NCBI GenBank assembly: GCA_025058515.1
Contig: JANXDW010000018.1
Location: 1 to 40,107 of the forward strand
DNA from: Aigarchaeota archaeon
GTDB lineage: Archaea; Thermoproteota; Nitrososphaeria_A; Caldarchaeales; Wolframiiraptoraceae
Length of the DNA: 40,107 nucleotides
Direction: 5' to 3'
The notes under the pieces are model-generated. The model was not told the origin of the DNA, did no database searches, and saw only the letters and a list, made by a program, of their open reading frames with translations. How positions within the stretch are numbered: the stretch's first letter is position 1; each line of letters begins with the position of its first letter. Position numbers and translations under genes: made by a program. Positions 37,016 to 40,107 of this stretch are shown piece by piece.

Positions 37016-38518
37016 ATGAAGTCTCCGGCTTTGATATTATCGCTTTTACTATTGATGTCTACGGGGTTAGTTACTGCAACCGATAATGATGTTAGTGTAG
37101 GTATAGTGGAGGCACCTAATGAGGGGTTGAAGATAAGAGTGGAAAGTTTGCTGAAAGAAGTTAAAGAAATGATTGAATATGCAGAGGAGTTGATTGAGCA
37201 AGCAGGAGATATCGGTATAAACATCCAGATCTATAGAGAGATCTTGGAGACCGCTTCCTCAAAATACGATGAAGCATTAGAGCTTTATAGAGATGGAGAT
37301 TACAATAAAGCTTTCTCAGTCTTAATGTACGCTAAAACAAGAGCTCAGATAGTTATCAGATCTATACAAGGATTGGTTGGAGGAGGGCCGATAGGGGTTG
37401 AAGAAGAACTTAACAATGAGCTTAAACATTTAGAGAATAAGTATAAGCATCTAAAATCTTTAGTTGAGCAAGGAGCTTACGATAAATCGCTTAGAGATTT
37501 GCTTAAACAGTTGGAAGACTTGTTGAATAAGGCTCAGGAAATGATGAATAAAAATATTCATGGAGTATATTCTATCTTGGAGAAGATTAGAAGTTTAATA
37601 AATCAGGTCGAGGATATAGTTGGAGAAAAGATCACAACTACTATAACTCAGACAGTTGAAGAAGAAACAAGAAGAAATATTGAGACCGTAAAAACTTTGC
37701 CGACGCCACCCCACACAATCGTAGAGACTAGACCGACTTTCACAACCTTACCTCAAGAATTTAAGAATAAGACCAGAGGTGAAGTAGAGGTAGGGTTAGA
37801 GAAGAGGAATGGAACATATAGGGTGGTCGTAGAACGTGTTGAACATGTGGTAGATTACGGGAACGGGACGATCCTCATAGTTAGGGAGAGAGTTATCTCT
37901 ATTGGAAATAAGACGACTATATCTATTAGTAAAGAGCTACTCTTGGGAAAGAATGAGTCTAAGAGTGTAGCTCAAGTATCGATTGAGCATAATCAAAGCA
38001 TCGTAGGCGCATTCTTCAAGATATCTTCAGAGAAACACGAGGTTCTTACAGTAGATCAGAAAATAGAAGCTCACGTAATCCAAGTAGAGAGAAATAGAGT
38101 TAAGGTTAGACTTAAAGCTCCAGATAACTTTCCAGGTAAGCTCTTCATAATCGAGATATCTCCTGAAATAGTAGACTTGCAGAATATCATGAATTTCAAT
38201 CTAACTGTAAATGGTGAAGAAGCAATCTTGGCATCAAGTCTACTAGATCTAGCTTCAGGAGCATATGACCGTCCAGCATACGTATTCATAATCTCTTCTA
38301 AAGGAGTACAGATACTTTTATACATACCGCACTTCAGCGAGTACATAGTAGAGATAAACGCAGTTCTCCAGAAGATATTAGAATTGTTTAAAGAAAGCCT
38401 TAATCAGATCTTCAGTAAGCCCATGGTCATAGCTACAACTATAATCGCGACAATAATCTTACTCTCATCAGCAACTATCACGCTACGTCAGAAGAAGATT
38501 CTCAGCAAGCTTAAGTAA
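37016..38518 (+). CDS. Secreted, coiled-coil, C-terminally membrane-anchored surface protein (start at MKSPALILSL preferred over 36935)
   Basis: Signal peptide MKSPALILSLLLLMSTGLVTA, coiled-coil segments, seven N-x-S/T sequons, C-terminal VIATTIIATIILLSSATITL then basic tail. Confidence 0.75.
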   Translation: MKSPALILSLLLLMSTGLVTATDNDVSVGIVEAPNEGLKIRVESLLKEVKEMIEYAEELIEQAGDIGINIQIYREILETASSKYDEALELYRDGDYNKAFSVLMYAKTRAQIVIRSIQGLVGGGPIGVEEELNNELKHLENKYKHLKSLVEQGAYDKSLRDLLKQLEDLLNKAQEMMNKNIHGVYSILEKIRSLINQVEDIVGEKITTTITQTVEEETRRNIETVKTLPTPPHTIVETRPTFTTLPQEFKNKTRGEVEVGLEKRNGTYRVVVERVEHVVDYGNGTILIVRERVISIGNKTTISISKELLLGKNESKSVAQVSIEHNQSIVGAFFKISSEKHEVLTVDQKIEAHVIQVERNRVKVRLKAPDNFPGKLFIIEISPEIVDLQNIMNFNLTVNGEEAILASSLLDLASGAYDRPAYVFIISSKGVQILLYIPHFSEYIVEINAVLQKILELFKESLNQIFSKPMVIATTIIATIILLSSATITLRQKKILSKLK

Positions 38519-38527
38519 AGATGTAAA

Positions 38528-38851
38528 GGCGGCGGCAGCCCCTGAAAGATGATAGGAGAGTAGAAGCCTCGATGCATAAGAAGATGTCTTATACGTTACC
38601 ACGCAGCAGCCCCGCCACGTCTTAGTGCTGCTCCCTCCCGGGCCTAACACGGTTCAACGTGTTCAGAAGCTGGAGCCCACCCCTACGGGTAGGACAGCTT
38701 CTTACGGAGCTCCACGTGGACGCATATTCATCCATCTCTTATGCACTGTACTTCTACTCCTCCTACGCTCTTTCAGGTTCTCTGGCCCCTGCATTTAGCC
38801 CATTTCAGGTTACAGGGAAGGGCTAGCTCCCCAGCCCTACCTGCCGCCGCC
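38528..38851 (-). ncRNA. ffs: Archaeal SRP (7S) RNA
   Basis: Terminal complementarity (GGCGGCGGCAGG...GCCGCCGCC); helix-8 core GGCCCGGGAGGGAGCAGC on the minus strand; about 324 nt. Confidence 0.93.
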
Positions 38852-38914
38852 AATAATGTTATCATGCTCCGTAGATATAACCTTTAAGAAGATATCGTCT
38901 TTTGGAAAGATGGT

Positions 38915-39163
38915 TCACGCTTCGTTTCTACCACTCTCATTAAAATATTCGAGACTCTCTCTAGGTATTAATACTACTTCTACTAATCCAAGTTTTCTTA
39001 AATGTTGGAGGACCCTCCTCATACTTTCTGGTTTAAGGTTAAATATCTTAGCCAATTCTTTAGAAGACTTAGGACCATTAACCTTAAGGTATAATAGTAT
39101 TCGCATATATCTTGGATTGGTTGCCGATTCTGGAAACTTCTTAAACCTCCAGATATACACCAT
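38915..39163 (-). CDS. Small wHTH DNA-binding protein
   Basis: PRYMRILLYLKVNGPKSSKELAKIFNLKPESMRRVLQHLRKLGLVEVV. Confidence 0.75.
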   Translation of the reverse strand: MVYIWRFKKFPESATNPRYMRILLYLKVNGPKSSKELAKIFNLKPESMRRVLQHLRKLGLVEVVLIPRESLEYFNESGRNEA

Positions 39164-39346
39164 CTAGGATTCAGCTATAAAACATCTCAGCAATATTTAG
39201 GTTAGATTAAATATACTCTCTCTTTACAGCTATTCGCAAGGATATTGTAATTAACTATCTCTAGGATTCGACTCCCATTAGTAAAGATGAGCTCCTCTTA
39301 TAGGAAATAAGCCTTTATACATCTTCTCTCAATAGATTACCGGTTG

Positions 39347-40107
39347 ATGGATAGGTTGAAGTTTAAAGGAGTAGTATGTCCGATGATCACCCCTTTCACA
39401 GTCGATGGCTCCATCTATAAAGAAGGTATTAGAAATCTAGTTGAATTCCTCACCAATAATAATATTAATGGTCTATTCGTATGCGGTACCTTTGGTCTAG
39501 GACCAGCGTTAACAATAGAGGAGAGGAAGAAGGTTCTAGAACTAGTGATAGACTCTATCAGTAGACCTCTAGATGTAATTGTTCAAGTCGGTTCAACTAA
39601 TTTAGAGTATAGTTTAGAGTTGGCGAGACATGCTGAAGATTCAGGAGCGGACGCCGTCGCATCTACCCCACCTTTCTACTACCAATACGATGACGAGTCT
39701 ATAACCCGATTCTTCAAAGAACTAGTCTCCCATCTAAACATACCTGTCTTCATATACAACATCCCCTCAAGAATAGGATACAGTGTCTCCACAACATTAC
39801 TTGAGAAGACTATAGATGTAGGTGTCTCAGGTATGAAGGATAGTGGGAACGACATAATCAAGTCTTACGATTACATGTACTCTGCAAAGAGCAAGAATCC
39901 TAATTTTAAGTTTCTTATAGGCACCGAGGCTTTAATGTTGCCTGCGATCATAGCTGGAGCAGATGGATGCGTCTCAGGTCTCTCAAACATTTATCCAGAA
40001 GTTGTTCTAAAACTCTACAACTATCTAATAGAGGGAAAGATTGTTGAGGCAGTAAATCTACAGTTTAAGATATTGAAGGCTAGGAGGATACTAGAATCCG
40101 GTCCATC
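39347..40107 (+). CDS. Dihydrodipicolinate synthase/KDPG-aldolase family (DapA-like), 3'-truncated by the window
   Basis: MDRLKFKGVVCPMITPFTVDGSIYKEGIRNLVEFLTNNNINGLFVCGTFGLGPALTIEERKKVLE...ASTPPFYYQYDD...VFIYNIPSR; absent from the ORF track because it has no stop in the window. Confidence 0.9.
   Translation, partial: MDRLKFKGVVCPMITPFTVDGSIYKEGIRNLVEFLTNNNINGLFVCGTFGLGPALTIEERKKVLELVIDSISRPLDVIVQVGSTNLEYSLELARHAEDSGADAVASTPPFYYQYDDESITRFFKELVSHLNIPVFIYNIPSRIGYSVSTTLLEKTIDVGVSGMKDSGNDIIKSYDYMYSAKSKNPNFKFLIGTEALMLPAIIAGADGCVSGLSNIYPEVVLKLYNYLIEGKIVEAVNLQFKILKARRILESGP

Noticed and set aside
1-40107. CRISPR arrays, IS elements, prophage, toxin-antitoxin or other defence islands
   Set aside because: No spaced direct-repeat array, transposase, integrase or phage-like ORFs seen; only the left-edge restriction-like fragment hints at defence.

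Overview
The window is about 40 kb of AT-rich archaeal chromosome. It probably comes from a thermophilic TACK/Thermoproteota-type lineage, based on RNase P Rpp21, S19e, PDCD5, L39e, L31e, SmAP, Nep1, a long SRP RNA and intron-containing tRNAs. Most of it is housekeeping sequence: a translation/RNA cluster (Nep1, Rpp21, S19e, PDCD5, L39e, L31e, SmAP3-like), a NuoL-NuoM pair, YchF-like GTPase, SHMT, threonine synthase, a complete pstSCAB-phoU operon with a divergent AbrB-PhoU regulator, a Cu(+)-type P1B ATPase with an upstream HMA-like protein, a DRE-TIM (homocitrate/isopropylmalate synthase-like) enzyme with a C-terminal RAM domain, and the SRP RNA. There is no CRISPR array, transposon or prophage. 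The items most worth follow-up are: (i) a coding-like 44-codon ORF with an in-frame TAG between glyA and the YchF gene; (ii) a P-type ATPase whose signature motif reads DKTKTLT instead of DKTGTLT; (iii) two tRNAs with non-canonical introns (tRNA-Gly apparently with two, tRNA-Glu with a D-arm intron); (iv) unannotated microproteins (a 30-aa membrane peptide and a 26-aa ORF overlapping its upstream gene by GTGA); (v) an orphan PqqD/RRE-like protein between hemerythrins and a ferritin-like protein; (vi) a cluster of RAM-domain proteins; (vii) several perfect palindromes in promoters; and (viii) a frameshifted gene at the left edge. All assignments come from reading motifs by eye; no database searches were run.
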